Shown here one piece after another: positions 1 to 9,238 of a DNA stretch of 64,000 nucleotides (positions are counted from its first letter, which is position 1; each line of letters begins with the position of its first letter). The notes beneath the pieces are model-generated. The model searched no databases, was not told the origin of the DNA, and saw only the letters and a program-made list of their open reading frames with translations. This DNA is from Pseudomonas guariconensis. GTDB taxonomy: Bacteria; Pseudomonadota; Gammaproteobacteria; Pseudomonadales; Pseudomonadaceae. The stretch is taken from the NCBI RefSeq assembly GCF_024127895.1, contig NZ_JAMYBK010000010.1:62001-126000 (forward strand), given 5' to 3'. The position numbers and the translations under genes were made by a program.

Positions 1-1486
1 CGGGGTTTCGCGGGTCGCCTATCGCCAGCATGATCGCAGCGACCGTCCCGGTGAGCGCGCCCCAGAAGATCACCGTGGCGCGCGAAGGCTCCGTGGTGCC
101 GTGCTCCGACAGCGTCCCCATGACCAGCGAGGCGGCATCGGCGCCGGACACGAAGAAGATGGCCACCAGGAGCATGACCAGTACCGACGTTGCAGACGCC
201 AGCGGATAGCTTTCCAGCAGCTCGTAAAGGGCGTAGTTGCTGTTCACGACGCCATCGACCAGCAACAGGCTCCCCTCGCGCACGGCGTCGATGCCGGCCC
301 CGCCGAACACGGTGAACCAGACGAGGCTGACCAGGCTCGGCACCAGCAGCACACCGGTGACGAACTGGCGAATGGTGCGCCCGCGGCTGATGCGCGCGAT
401 GAACATGCCGACGAAGGGGGTCCAGGAGATCCACCAGGCCCAGTAGAACACCGTCCAGCTGGCCAGCCAGGTGTCCATCTGCTCACCGCCACTGGCACTG
501 GTGCGGGCCATCATTTCGGGTAGCAGCTTGATGTATACACCGATCGACGTCGGCAGCAGGTTCAACATCAGCAGCGTAGGACCCACCATGAACACGAACA
601 CCGCCAGCACCAGGGCCAGCACCATGTTGGTGTTGGAGAGCCACTGTATGCCCTTGCCGATCCCTGAAACCGCCGAGGCGACGAAGGCGACGGTCAACAC
701 GACGATGATCGACAGGTAGAAAAGCTTGCCGGGGTTTTCAATCCAGCCATTGTGTTCGAGACCGCCAGCGATCTGCAGGGCACCGAGGCCGAGCGAGGCC
801 GCCGAGCCGAACAGGGTGGCGAAGATGGCCATCATGTCGATGACACGGCCTACCGGGCCATTGGCGTGCTTGCCGATCAATGGCCGGAACGCTGCGGAGA
901 TGAGCTGCGAACGGCCACGGCGGAAGGTGCCGTAGGCGATCACCAACCCGACGATGGCGTACATGGCCCACGGATGGAGGGTCCAGTGGAACAGCGTGGT
1001 CGCCATGGCCACTTGCATCGCCTCGCTGGTTTGCCCGCTCGCCGTGCCGGGGGGCGGTGTCACGTAGTGGGAAAGCGGCTCGGCGACGCCAAAGAACATC
1101 AGGCCGATGCCCATGCCGGCGCTGAACATCATGGCAACCCAGGAAACCGTGCGAAACTCCGGGGGCTCGCCGTCACGCCCTAACGGGACCTTGCCGTACC
1201 GGCTGGCGGCCAGCCAAAGCACGAAGACCACGAATACGGTAGAGGTCAGTACGAAGAACCAGCCAAAGTTGACGATGACCCAGGATTGCGCCGTGGAGGC
1301 GCTGGCGGCAAGGCTCGCTTGATTGAGAAAGCCCCAGATGACGAAGGCGACAGCGACGATACTGGTGATACCGAAGACGACCCAGTCGATCTTGCCCTCA
1401 CGGTCGCGATCCTGCTCTGCCTCTTGGGTTTTCGAAGGATCGGTCACACCGAGAGCCAGCGTTTCATCGTTGTCTTGCGCTGCCAT
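1..1486 (-). CDS. BCCT family transporter, BetT-like (3' end cut by window edge)
   Basis: This reads as a betaine/choline/carnitine transporter of the inner membrane. The protein begins MAAQDNDETLALGVTDPSK, has a charged cytoplasmic N-terminus of about 35 residues, then the first helix (WVVFGITSIVAVAFVIW). The glycine-rich family motif GMGIGLMFFGVAEPL is intact, and so is the tryptophan-rich segment WTVFYWAWWISWTPFVGMF that forms the substrate box in BetP-type proteins. The frame stays open to base 1, so about 495 residues are visible and the C-terminus is missing. The GMGIG form fits ion-coupled uptake (BetT/BetP-like) rather than CaiT-type exchange. The exact substrate (choline, betaine or carnitine) cannot be read from sequence. 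Confidence 0.9.
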   Translation of the reverse strand, partial: MAAQDNDETLALGVTDPSKTQEAEQDRDREGKIDWVVFGITSIVAVAFVIWGFLNQASLAASASTAQSWVIVNFGWFFVLTSTVFVVFVLWLAASRYGKVPLGRDGEPPEFRTVSWVAMMFSAGMGIGLMFFGVAEPLSHYVTPPPGTASGQTSEAMQVAMATTLFHWTLHPWAMYAIVGLVIAYGTFRRGRSQLISAAFRPLIGKHANGPVGRVIDMMAIFATLFGSAASLGLGALQIAGGLEHNGWIENPGKLFYLSIIVVLTVAFVASAVSGIGKGIQWLSNTNMVLALVLAVFVFMVGPTLLMLNLLPTSIGVYIKLLPEMMARTSASGGEQMDTWLASWTVFYWAWWISWTPFVGMFIARISRGRTIRQFVTGVLLVPSLVSLVWFTVFGGAGIDAVREGSLLLVDGVVNSNYALYELLESYPLASATSVLVMLLVAIFFVSGADAASLVMGTLSEHGTTEPSRATVIFWGALTGTVAAIMLAIGDPRNP

Positions 1487-1743
1487 CACTTAAAGCCCCT
1501 TTCTGGGTTTCTTGGATTTGTAATTGCCATACACCCTGTGCACCCACAGGCGAACGCGATGCGCGGCCCGATTATCTTGCCCGCCAACAAAGCACTGCTA
1601 TCCGATACCGTCGCGGCTCATCCTCTGAGCGACCAACCAGTCAGCGCGCCTCTGGCTTGGTCGTGACGGATCGTGCGGTTTCCCCCGCTGCCCAACACCG
1701 TTATCCTCTGCCCCTCCAAAACAGGCTTTCCAGGACGGCGAGC

Positions 1744-2463
1744 ATGACCCGGCCCCTTCTGTTGCTGGCTGCAGCCTTGGTGTTCAGCCCAGCGCTACAG
1801 GCCCAGCAGATCCAGCGCCAGTTGGGCGACTTCGATTTCAAGCTGGGCACCGACGCCTCCCGCACCATGGCCCATGGGCTGGTGTCGCCCAGTGCCGTCG
1901 GCGCCTTCCACGGCGGCCTCGACCTCAGCCACCCCAGCGGCTGGTACTTCGGCCAATACGCCCCGAGCATGGGCCTGACGCCCACCTCTACCCTGCGCCT
2001 GGACAGCTACCTGGGTTACAAACGGCGTTTCGACGACAGCCTGGGCTTCGAGGCGGGGCTGATCCACTACAGCCAGCCCTACCTCGCCGGCAGCGACAGC
2101 TATGCCCTGTATGGCGGCATCTCGGTGCTGGGCAGCCATTTCGGCGGCGCTCTGCGCGACAACCCGAACAATCGCACCGGTACGCTGTTCGCCGACCTCG
2201 GCCACCTGCCCTTGTTCGATGTCGACCTCACGGTCAAGGTCGCCCACCATCGCCTGGGCACGCCCTTCACCATTGGCGACGGCAGCCAGGTGGATGCCTT
2301 CAGTGACTGGTCGCTGGAGCTGTCACGCCCGTGGCTGGGCATCGACCTCAACCTGATCTACAGCGACTCGGACCTGCGCGGCGTGGGTTGCGATGCCTAT
2401 GCCGGCATCAACCGCTATTGCGAAAGCATGGTGACGCTCAAGGCCCAGCGCAGCTTTTTCTAG
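1744..2463 (+). CDS. TorF-family putative outer-membrane protein
   Basis: A 239-residue protein with a clear Sec signal peptide (MTRPLLLLAAALVFSPALQA, cleavage after AQA or near it), followed by alternating aromatic strands typical of a small beta-barrel. Segments such as GYKRRFDDSLGFEAGLIHYS and the final aromatic residues (QRSFF) fit an outer-membrane barrel. It resembles the TorF family (TIGR02001-type) of putative porins. The frame is open further upstream to 1657, but the signal peptide fixes the start at 1744. It ends against the convergent LysR gene, overlapping its stop by four bases. Its substrate is unknown; a role with the neighbouring quaternary-amine transporters is only a guess. 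Confidence 0.7.
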   Translation: MTRPLLLLAAALVFSPALQAQQIQRQLGDFDFKLGTDASRTMAHGLVSPSAVGAFHGGLDLSHPSGWYFGQYAPSMGLTPTSTLRLDSYLGYKRRFDDSLGFEAGLIHYSQPYLAGSDSYALYGGISVLGSHFGGALRDNPNNRTGTLFADLGHLPLFDVDLTVKVAHHRLGTPFTIGDGSQVDAFSDWSLELSRPWLGIDLNLIYSDSDLRGVGCDAYAGINRYCESMVTLKAQRSFF

Positions 2464-3398
2464 GCGTTGGTGGCATCCGGCTGTCTAGAACTTGCCCAGG
2501 CATCGCACTCGCTGCCCAGCTCTTCCATCAGCCACGACGTGACCGACTCGAGCATGCGCGCCCGGCGCTTGCGCTCGGGCAGGATGGCGTAATAGCCGAA
2601 CGGCGACTCGACGCTCTGGCTCAGCGGGCGGCACAGCAGGTTCTGGCGGATCAAGTCGTCCACCAGGTGCCGCCAACCGATGGCTACGCCCTGCCCGGCG
2701 ATGGCCGCCTGGATCAGCAGGCTGTAGTTGTCCAGGCTCAGCCCGGTAGGGGGCGCGGCGCCGATGCCCAGGGCGCGGAACAGCCGAGGCCAGTCGTACC
2801 AACGGCTGTGCGAGTCGGCTCGCAGGTGCAGCAGCGGCAGCTCGGCCAACGCACTGGGTGCCAGGGGCAAGGTACGCGCGTTGAGCAGCATCGGGCTGCA
2901 CACAGGGAAGACTTCTTCGCCGAACAGGCGCAGGGCCTCGCCGTGCTTGAAACGGCCATCGCCGAAGACGATGGCCAGGTCGATGTCGCCGCGTAGGCCC
3001 AGGGGGCTGCGTTCGCTGGTCTGGATGCTGACCTCCAGGTGCGGGTGGCGCTGGCGAAGACGCGGCAGGCGCGGCATGAGCCACAAGGCCGCGAACGCAT
3101 AGTCGGTCGCTACCTGCACCACCTCCTGGGGCTGGCGGGCCTTGACCGCGTCGATACCGGCCTTGAATTCGCCCAGGCCAGCCTGGACGTGCTGCAGCAG
3201 CACGGCACCGCCCTCGGTGAGGTTGATACCCCGGTAGACACGGTCGAACAGGCGCACCTCCAGCAGGGCTTCGAGGCGCTTGATCTGCTGGCTGACCGCC
3301 GGCTGGGTGGTGCCCAGCTCCACCGCCGCCGCGGTGAAACTCTGATGACGGGCCGCCGACTCGAAGGCGCGCAACAACTCCAGGGGCAGACGATCCAT
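2460..3398 (-). CDS. LysR-family transcriptional regulator (GcvA-like)
   Basis: A 312-residue LysR-type regulator. The N-terminal winged helix-turn-helix (roughly residues 5-64) shows the typical pattern LLRAFESAARHQSFTAAA then TTQPAVSQQIKRLEALL. The C-terminal part is the periplasmic-binding-protein-like effector domain (DIDLAIVFGDGRF, AAIAGQGVAIGWRHLV). The gene is divergent from the BCCT transporter at 3578, with about 180 bases between the two starts. The usual LysR arrangement therefore suggests it controls that transporter and perhaps the downstream porin. Effector unknown; a quaternary amine is plausible. Confidence 0.88.
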   Translation of the reverse strand: MDRLPLELLRAFESAARHQSFTAAAVELGTTQPAVSQQIKRLEALLEVRLFDRVYRGINLTEGGAVLLQHVQAGLGEFKAGIDAVKARQPQEVVQVATDYAFAALWLMPRLPRLRQRHPHLEVSIQTSERSPLGLRGDIDLAIVFGDGRFKHGEALRLFGEEVFPVCSPMLLNARTLPLAPSALAELPLLHLRADSHSRWYDWPRLFRALGIGAAPPTGLSLDNYSLLIQAAIAGQGVAIGWRHLVDDLIRQNLLCRPLSQSVESPFGYYAILPERKRRARMLESVTSWLMEELGSECDAWASSRQPDATNA

Positions 3399-3577
3399 AA
3401 GCTGGACTTATCCTAATCATCTCTGGTCGTGGGGTTTACCCAATCGGGCAGCAATGGCGAGACTGGGCTGCGTCACTATCCCATAAAAACCATGAATAGG
3501 TCAGCTGGCTGGTGGAGAGCGCACCGCCGCAAGCCCCTGTCACCTTTGGCCGCCATAACAAGAACCGAGAGGTCGTG
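3399..3577. promoter_or_regulatory. Divergent promoter region, LysR gene / BCCT transporter
   Basis: A non-coding stretch separating two divergently read genes. It contains AT-richer patches near 3407-3422 and 3478-3498, where promoters and LysR sites (T-N11-A type) would be expected. I could not single out one convincing operator. The BCCT gene has a GAGAGG ribosome binding site just before its ATG. Confidence 0.45.
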
Positions 3578-5224
3578 ATGCTTGGAGCCGATTCAAAACG
3601 CCGCGTGCCCGCCGTCCACCGCGTGGACATCCCCCTCATCCTGTCCAGCATCCTGGTGATCGGCCTCACGGTCGCCGGCCTGATGCTCTTCCCCCAGCAA
3701 TCCATGGCGCTTTCCCACCAGGCATTCGAAGCGACGACGCGGGTGTTTGGCGCGGTGATCCAGATGATCGGCTTCCTGTGCGTGGTACTGATTGGCTGGA
3801 TCGCCTTCAGCAAGTACGGCAACATCCGCCTCGGCGAGGGCAAGCCGCAATATGGCAACGTCAGCTGGGTGTTCATGTTCATCTGCGCCGGGCTGGGGTC
3901 GGCCACCATGTACTGGGCGTTCATGGAATGGACCTTCTACTACGTCAGCCCCGGGCTGGGCATCGTCGCGCGCAGCAAGGAAGCGCTGGAGTTCAGCATC
4001 GCCTATTCGTTCTTCCACTGGGGCATCACGCCCTGGGCCATCTATGGTATCGCCTCGCTGGCGATGGCCTACCACTTCCATGTGCGCAAGAACCCGGGGC
4101 TGAGCCTGTCTGCCGCCGTGGAGGCCATCACCGGCATTCGCTCAGCGGGCTTGGCAGGCCGGCTGATCGATGTGATCTTCCTGCTAGCGACCTTCGGTGG
4201 GTTGATCCTCACCATCACGGTGTCTTCATCGACCATTTCCAAAGGGCTATCGATGTTGTTCGGCCTGGACGAGGGCTTCGGCCTGGAAGCCGCGCTGGTC
4301 ATCGCGGTGACGCTGGTGTTCTCGGTCAGTTCGTGGATCGGTATCGGCAGCGGCATGCAGCGACTGGCCCATGCGGCCTGCGGCCTGACCCTGGTGTTCG
4401 CGATCATCGTCCTGGCGCTCGGCCCGACCGGCTTCATTCTCAACAACGTTGCCAACGCCGTCGGCCTGATGATGCAGAACTTCGTGCATATGAGCCTGGC
4501 CACCGACCCGGTAGGCTCCGGTGAATTCGCCCGGGGCTGGACGGTGTTCTACTGGTTGTTCTGGGTCACCTACACGCCGGGGGTCGCACTGTTCGTCACC
4601 CGCGTATCACGAGGGCGCACGATCAAGGAAGTGATCTGCGCCATGGTACTGGGCGGCTGCGCCGGTTGCTGGGTGTTCTTCGGCAGCCTGCAGAGCTTTG
4701 CCATCGCCCAGTTCCTCGGCGGAGTGATCGATTCGCCAGCACTGCTCGACGACTCAGGCGGCGAGGCAGTGGTATCGATGCTGCTGCTCAGCCTGCCGAT
4801 GGGCAAGGTGCTAGCCCTGGTGTACTTCTTTCTGATGCTAGTGTTCCTGGCCTCGCACCTGGACGCCGTGGCGTTTTCCATCGCCGCGACCAGCATGCGC
4901 AACCTCCAGGAGGGAGAGGATCCCTCGCCCGGCTTGCGCTTGTTCTGGTGCGTGATGCTCGCGGCCATCCCCCTGGCCATGCTGTACATCGACGCGCCAC
5001 TGCACACCCTCAAGACCGTGGTCTCGCTGGCAGCCGTTCCCTTCATCCTGGTGTTGCTGGTGAAGATGCATGGGCTGCTCAAGTGGATGCGCGAAGACTA
5101 CGGGCACCTGCCCGCCCACCGCATCGAGGCGCTATCCAACGAGGGGCTCGTGGGCATCGGCGATGACGACGTATCCATGCCATTGAGCGGCCGCCCGGTA
5201 TCCAGGGCCGGGCTTGCCGACTGA
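3578..5224 (+). CDS. BCCT family transporter, CaiT/OpuD-type subgroup
   Basis: A 548-residue inner-membrane transporter of the betaine/carnitine/choline family with about 12 hydrophobic segments. The region matching the glycine-rich BCCT helix reads GLGSATMYWAFMEWTFYY. It lacks the G-x-G-x-G spacing of the sodium-coupled members and is nearer to the exchanger-like branch. The second signature is present as WTVFYWLFWVTYTPGVALFVTRVSRGRT. The start at 3578 is preceded by GAGAGG; an open frame extends to 3512 without a ribosome site. It is divergent from a LysR regulator and followed after about 120 bases by an OprD porin on the same strand, suggesting an outer-membrane plus inner-membrane uptake pair. 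Substrate unresolved. Confidence 0.87.
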   Translation: MLGADSKRRVPAVHRVDIPLILSSILVIGLTVAGLMLFPQQSMALSHQAFEATTRVFGAVIQMIGFLCVVLIGWIAFSKYGNIRLGEGKPQYGNVSWVFMFICAGLGSATMYWAFMEWTFYYVSPGLGIVARSKEALEFSIAYSFFHWGITPWAIYGIASLAMAYHFHVRKNPGLSLSAAVEAITGIRSAGLAGRLIDVIFLLATFGGLILTITVSSSTISKGLSMLFGLDEGFGLEAALVIAVTLVFSVSSWIGIGSGMQRLAHAACGLTLVFAIIVLALGPTGFILNNVANAVGLMMQNFVHMSLATDPVGSGEFARGWTVFYWLFWVTYTPGVALFVTRVSRGRTIKEVICAMVLGGCAGCWVFFGSLQSFAIAQFLGGVIDSPALLDDSGGEAVVSMLLLSLPMGKVLALVYFFLMLVFLASHLDAVAFSIAATSMRNLQEGEDPSPGLRLFWCVMLAAIPLAMLYIDAPLHTLKTVVSLAAVPFILVLLVKMHGLLKWMREDYGHLPAHRIEALSNEGLVGIGDDDVSMPLSGRPVSRAGLAD

Positions 5225-5347
5225 TCCCCTCCTCCGTTTCCAGACACGCTGTGCGATCGCCTGCGCATGTTCGCGGTCGCCAGCGCTTGCTCAGCACCTA
5301 GGTGCCCGGGTGCTGCTGCCATCAAGATGATCCTGCGGGAGACAATA

Positions 5348-6655
5348 ATGAGAAGAAGTGGACGTGGTATGGGTATGCTGGCCTGCGCGACACTGTCGGG
5401 CCTGGTCGCCGCCGGGGCCAAGGCCGCCGAAGAGGGCTTCGTCGAAAGGGGACACCTGAAGCTGCTGGCGCGAAACCTCTATTGGAACCATGACGGCCAT
5501 GGCGGCAGTGCCGATCGCCGGGAATGGGGCCAGGGCTTGCAACTGGACTACACCTCGGGCTACACCCAGGGCCTGTTCGGCTTTGGCGTCGACCTGAGCG
5601 GCTACCAGGTCTTCAAGCTGTACGGCAACGACCGTTATTCGGGCACAGCGGGGGTGCTGGTGCCCGACGGCGACGGCACGGCCGATGCTTCCGGCTCGGC
5701 GGGCGGAGCGTTGAAGGCCAGGGTGTCGGCCACCGAGCTGAAGTTCGGCAACAACCTGCGCCCGTACAACCCGGTGTTCGCCCCCGCCGATACGCGCGTG
5801 CTGCCGGCTACGGCCACGGGCTTGTGGCTAACCAGCCAGGAACTGGCCGGATTGATGCTCGAGGCGGGCCACCTGACCGCCGCCAAGGATTTCAACAGTA
5901 CCAACGCCTCCGATGACTTCTACGCCGCGTATGCCGGCGTGGCGACCGATACCGTGGATTTCGCCGGTGGCAGCTACGCTGCCAGCGATGCACTGAGCCT
6001 AAGCCTCTATGCAGCCGACTACCGGGACATCTGGCGCCAGTACTATGGTGGCCTGACCTACATCCAGCCATTGGCTGAAGGCCAGAGCCTGGGCGTCGAC
6101 CTGAACCTGTACAAGACCGACGACACCGGCTCGGCATTGGCCGGGCCAATCGACACCACGGCGTGGTCGATGGCGCTCACCTACACCCTGGGCGCCCATG
6201 CATTCAAGCTCAGCTACCAGAAGAACCATGGCGACGTGCCCTTCGACTACCTGGGCATGGGGCCGGGCACCTACCATGACTCGATCTACCTGGCCAACTC
6301 GTCGCAACTGGTGGACTTCAATGGCCCGAAGGAACGCTCCTGGGGAGCGTTCTACAACCTGGACATGGCCGGCCTCGGCGTCCCGGGCCTGAGCTTCGGC
6401 ATGCGCTACATCAAGGGAACGGGCGTGGACGCCAGCGACATGCCGGCAGGCAGCCCCTACGCCTATTACGGCAGTGAAAGCAGCGAGGAGCACTGGGAGC
6501 GGGATGTAGACGTCAAGTACGTGGTGCAGGGTGGCTCGCTGGCAGGGCTGTCGCTGCGCCTGCGCCATGCCAGCCATCGCATCGGCAACCAGGCGTCGGA
6601 CAGCTCGTCCGACCAGCTGCGGCTGATCGTGCAGTATCCCTATGATTTCTTCTGA
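5348..6655 (+). CDS. OprD-family outer-membrane porin
   Basis: A 435-residue porin. The N-terminus (MRRSGRGMGMLACATLSGLVAAGAKA) is a signal peptide, and the mature part begins EEGFVERGHLKLLARNLYWN, typical of the OprD family, where the first strand carries this 'L-x-x-RN-x-Y' pattern. The C-terminus ends in LRLIVQYPYDFF with a terminal aromatic, as expected for a 16-18-stranded barrel. The length matches the family (about 420-450). A GGGAG ribosome site precedes the ATG at 5348. Its place behind the BCCT transporter suggests that the substrate is small and soluble, perhaps the same compound; this is inference. Confidence 0.88.
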   Translation: MRRSGRGMGMLACATLSGLVAAGAKAAEEGFVERGHLKLLARNLYWNHDGHGGSADRREWGQGLQLDYTSGYTQGLFGFGVDLSGYQVFKLYGNDRYSGTAGVLVPDGDGTADASGSAGGALKARVSATELKFGNNLRPYNPVFAPADTRVLPATATGLWLTSQELAGLMLEAGHLTAAKDFNSTNASDDFYAAYAGVATDTVDFAGGSYAASDALSLSLYAADYRDIWRQYYGGLTYIQPLAEGQSLGVDLNLYKTDDTGSALAGPIDTTAWSMALTYTLGAHAFKLSYQKNHGDVPFDYLGMGPGTYHDSIYLANSSQLVDFNGPKERSWGAFYNLDMAGLGVPGLSFGMRYIKGTGVDASDMPAGSPYAYYGSESSEEHWERDVDVKYVVQGGSLAGLSLRLRHASHRIGNQASDSSSDQLRLIVQYPYDFF

Positions 6656-6674
6656 AGGCATTCAGTGATCATTA

Positions 6675-6693
6675 GGGGCCGCGAAGCGGCCCC
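6675..6693 (+). terminator. Hairpin after the OprD porin gene
   Basis: A perfect 8-bp stem GGGGCCGC / GCGGCCCC with a three-base GAA loop lies 20 bases after the porin stop codon. There is only a short T run (ATTT) behind it, so it is a likely but not textbook intrinsic terminator. It may equally be a short REP-derived stem. Confidence 0.55.
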
Positions 6694-6792
6694 AGGATTT
6701 CCAGCCCCAAATGCTCTCATAGCAACAGCACAGCCCAGCTTTGTGAAGAACCCTTGCCATACACCAGTGATGTCAGGACCCCAGCCAACCCC

Positions 6793-7668
6793 TCACACCT
6801 TCCAGGCCTCCACGACCACACGGGTCGCCTCGGCAATGACGTCGCTACGCCAAGGTGAAGTCTTGTCCCGGCCTCGCGTATAGATCGCCAGAATCCAGGG
6901 CGCCTGCCCTGGCGGCCAGATGATCCCGACATCATTGGCAACGCCGTAGTCACCCGAACCGGTCTTGTCGCCAACCACCCAGCCCTCAGGCAAGCCGGCG
7001 CGGATACGGGTATCGCCTGTGGTATTGCCCTTGAGCCAGTCCTGCAGGCGCAGTCGGGCCGCCGCCGGCAGGCCATCCGTCAACAGCAGGCGCTGCAGGG
7101 TGACGCCCATGGCCAAGGGTGTGGAGGTATCCCTTGGGTCATTGGGCAGCGCGCTGTTCAACGCCGGTTCATATCGATCGAGGCGAAAGGCCGGGTCGCC
7201 GATGCTGCGGGCATAGGCGGTGAGCTTCGACGGCCCACCGACCACTCCCAGCAAGAGATTCGCCGCCGTGTTGTCGCTGTATTGCAGTGCCGCTGCACAG
7301 AGCTCAGCGACACTCATGCCCGTTGCGACATGCTTTTCGGTGACAGGCGAATAGACCACCAACTGCTCGGCGGTGTAGGCGATGCGGCGCTCCAGCAGGC
7401 CGGGCTCGGCCTGGTCCTGCTGGAGGATGGCAGCGGCCAGCACGACCTTGAAGGTACTGCACAGTGCGGCACGCGCTTCGCTGCGATAAGACAACTGCCG
7501 GCCGCTTCCCGTGTCGAGCGCCCAAAGCCCCAGGGTACCGCCCAACGCCTGCTCCAGGTGCTGCAAGCGCTGGTGAACCGGGTCGGACGCCCAGGCGGGC
7601 GTTGCCAGCATGACCGAGCCCCCCATGGCGCCCTGGATCAGTTGGCGGCGACTGAATGTCGGCTTCAT
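6793..7668 (-). CDS. Class A beta-lactamase with twin-arginine signal
   Basis: A 291-residue serine beta-lactamase expected to act in the periplasm. All class A motifs are visible: C-S-T-F-K with the catalytic Ser at residue 71, S-D-N in LQYSDNTAANLL, E166 and N170 equivalents in YEPALNSALPNDPRD, and K-T-G in DKTGSGDYG. The KTGSGDYG segment resembles the CTX-M/L2-like branch. There is no second Cys of the carbapenemase type in that motif. The leader MKPTFSRRQLIQGAMGGSVM carries S-R-R-x-L, a Tat motif, followed by a hydrophobic stretch and AWA cleavage site. It starts 20 bases after the nhaA stop on the same strand, so the two are probably co-transcribed. No AmpR/BlaI-type regulator is adjacent. 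Confidence 0.92.
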   Translation of the reverse strand: MKPTFSRRQLIQGAMGGSVMLATPAWASDPVHQRLQHLEQALGGTLGLWALDTGSGRQLSYRSEARAALCSTFKVVLAAAILQQDQAEPGLLERRIAYTAEQLVVYSPVTEKHVATGMSVAELCAAALQYSDNTAANLLLGVVGGPSKLTAYARSIGDPAFRLDRYEPALNSALPNDPRDTSTPLAMGVTLQRLLLTDGLPAAARLRLQDWLKGNTTGDTRIRAGLPEGWVVGDKTGSGDYGVANDVGIIWPPGQAPWILAIYTRGRDKTSPWRSDVIAEATRVVVEAWKV

Positions 7669-7688
7669 GGTGTATTCCCTGGAGAAGA

Positions 7689-9047
7689 TCAATTCGCTTC
7701 GACCTTGCGGCGTGCAGCAGCACGCCGCATGCCCCAGACACCCCATGCCAGGCCGAGCACGGCAGCCGTTACCGAGCCAGACAACACGCCGAGTTTCGCA
7801 GCGCCCAGGGAGCCTGGGTCGACGAAAGCGAGGTTGGCGATGAAGATCGACATGGTAAAGCCTATGCCGCCCAACAGGCCGATCAGGGTGATGCCACCCC
7901 AGGTCACGCCCGAAGGCAGGGTGCACCAGCCCAGCCGGACCATCAGCCAGCTCACGCTGAAGATCCCCAAGGGCTTGCCAAGCACCAGCGCGGCGGCGAC
8001 GGCGATCATCACCCAGTGCGGTGCTGCGGCAGACAGGTCGACACCTGACAAGCCGACACCGGCATTGGCCAGGGCGAAGATCGGCATGATGACGTAGGCC
8101 ACCCAAGGGTGCAGGGCACCTTGTACGCGCACGACCGGTGGCAGCAGTTCGCGCTGGGCCAACCGCAGGCGCTTCAGCGGGTCCATCAGGTCGCTGGCGC
8201 CCTTTTCAGGGGCCTTCGCGCGGCCGAGCAGTTCATCCGTGAAACGCGTGATGGCATCGAGCGGACGCTCACGCATGGGCATCGCGACGACCGGTGTCAT
8301 GAGACCGAGCACTACGCCTGCCAACGTCGGGTGAGCGCCGGTCATCAGGATGCCCAGCCAGGTGATGGCGCCGGGAATGACATACGCGTACGCCGAACCG
8401 ATGCCGATCTTCTGCAGCCCGATCACCATCAGCAGGCCAATCGCGGCAACGCCGAAGCCACTGTAGTCGAGGCCTCCCGAGTAGAAGAAGGCGATGATCA
8501 GCACGGCGATGATGTCATCGATGATCGCCAGGGCCAGCAGGAAAACGCGGACATTCGAAGGGATCGACTTGCCGAGCAAGGCAAGGACGCCAACCGCGAA
8601 GGCGATGTCGGTGGCGGTGGGCACGGCCCAGCCCTGCTGCTCCGCCGGCGCATGGCCGAACGCCAGGTAGATCAATGCGGGCACGGCCACCCCACCGATT
8701 GCCGCCGCCATGGGCAGCGTGGCCTGGCGCAAGCTGGAAAGCGCGCCTTCATGGATCTCGCGACGGATCTCCATGCCCACGACCAGGAAGAATATGGTCA
8801 TCAGGCCATCGTTGATCCAGAAATGCAGCGACTGCGAGTACACCAGCGAACCGATGCCAATAGTCAGCGGGGTATGCCAGAGGGCCTCGTAACTGTCGGC
8901 CGCGGGCGAATTCGCCCAGATCAGCGCAACGATCGCGGCGATCAGGAGGACGATGCCGCTGACGGCTTCGATATGGAGAAAACGCTCGAAGTTGGCGAAA
9001 GCACGCTCAGCCAGTTGCTGGGCGCGAGGTACCTGTGTTTTTTGCAT
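7689..9047 (-). CDS. nhaA: Na+/H+ antiporter NhaA
   Basis: A 452-residue inner-membrane antiporter exchanging internal sodium for protons, important in salt and alkaline stress. The ion-binding aspartate pair lies in [12 protein letters not shown], the third functional Asp in [13 protein letters not shown], and the conserved Lys in VLGKPLGI. About 12 membrane segments are visible. I place the start at [17 protein letters not shown]; a GGGAG lies 11 bases upstream. An in-frame start at 9104 would add 19 residues. It is somewhat longer than E. coli NhaA (388), mainly from a hydrophilic loop ([19 protein letters not shown]). The beta-lactamase gene follows 20 bases later. Confidence 0.93.
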   Translation of the reverse strand: MQKTQVPRAQQLAERAFANFERFLHIEAVSGIVLLIAAIVALIWANSPAADSYEALWHTPLTIGIGSLVYSQSLHFWINDGLMTIFFLVVGMEIRREIHEGALSSLRQATLPMAAAIGGVAVPALIYLAFGHAPAEQQGWAVPTATDIAFAVGVLALLGKSIPSNVRVFLLALAIIDDIIAVLIIAFFYSGGLDYSGFGVAAIGLLMVIGLQKIGIGSAYAYVIPGAITWLGILMTGAHPTLAGVVLGLMTPVVAMPMRERPLDAITRFTDELLGRAKAPEKGASDLMDPLKRLRLAQRELLPPVVRVQGALHPWVAYVIMPIFALANAGVGLSGVDLSAAAPHWVMIAVAAALVLGKPLGIFSVSWLMVRLGWCTLPSGVTWGGITLIGLLGGIGFTMSIFIANLAFVDPGSLGAAKLGVLSGSVTAAVLGLAWGVWGMRRAAARRKVEAN

Positions 9048-9238
9048 AGGCGCAAGAACTCCCGCATGGCGGCCCGACCTGCGTTGCTCTTTAACCTGCC
9101 TCACTGCTTCATGCAGCTAGCACCCGCGGCACAGTCTACCGGACAACCGGATCGAGGTGAACGACTGCGCGCCTTTCATTTATGCCCTGGCCCTACTACG
9201 GTGTTCACAAGACCGTTTCCCACCCAGGAGCGCAGCGC

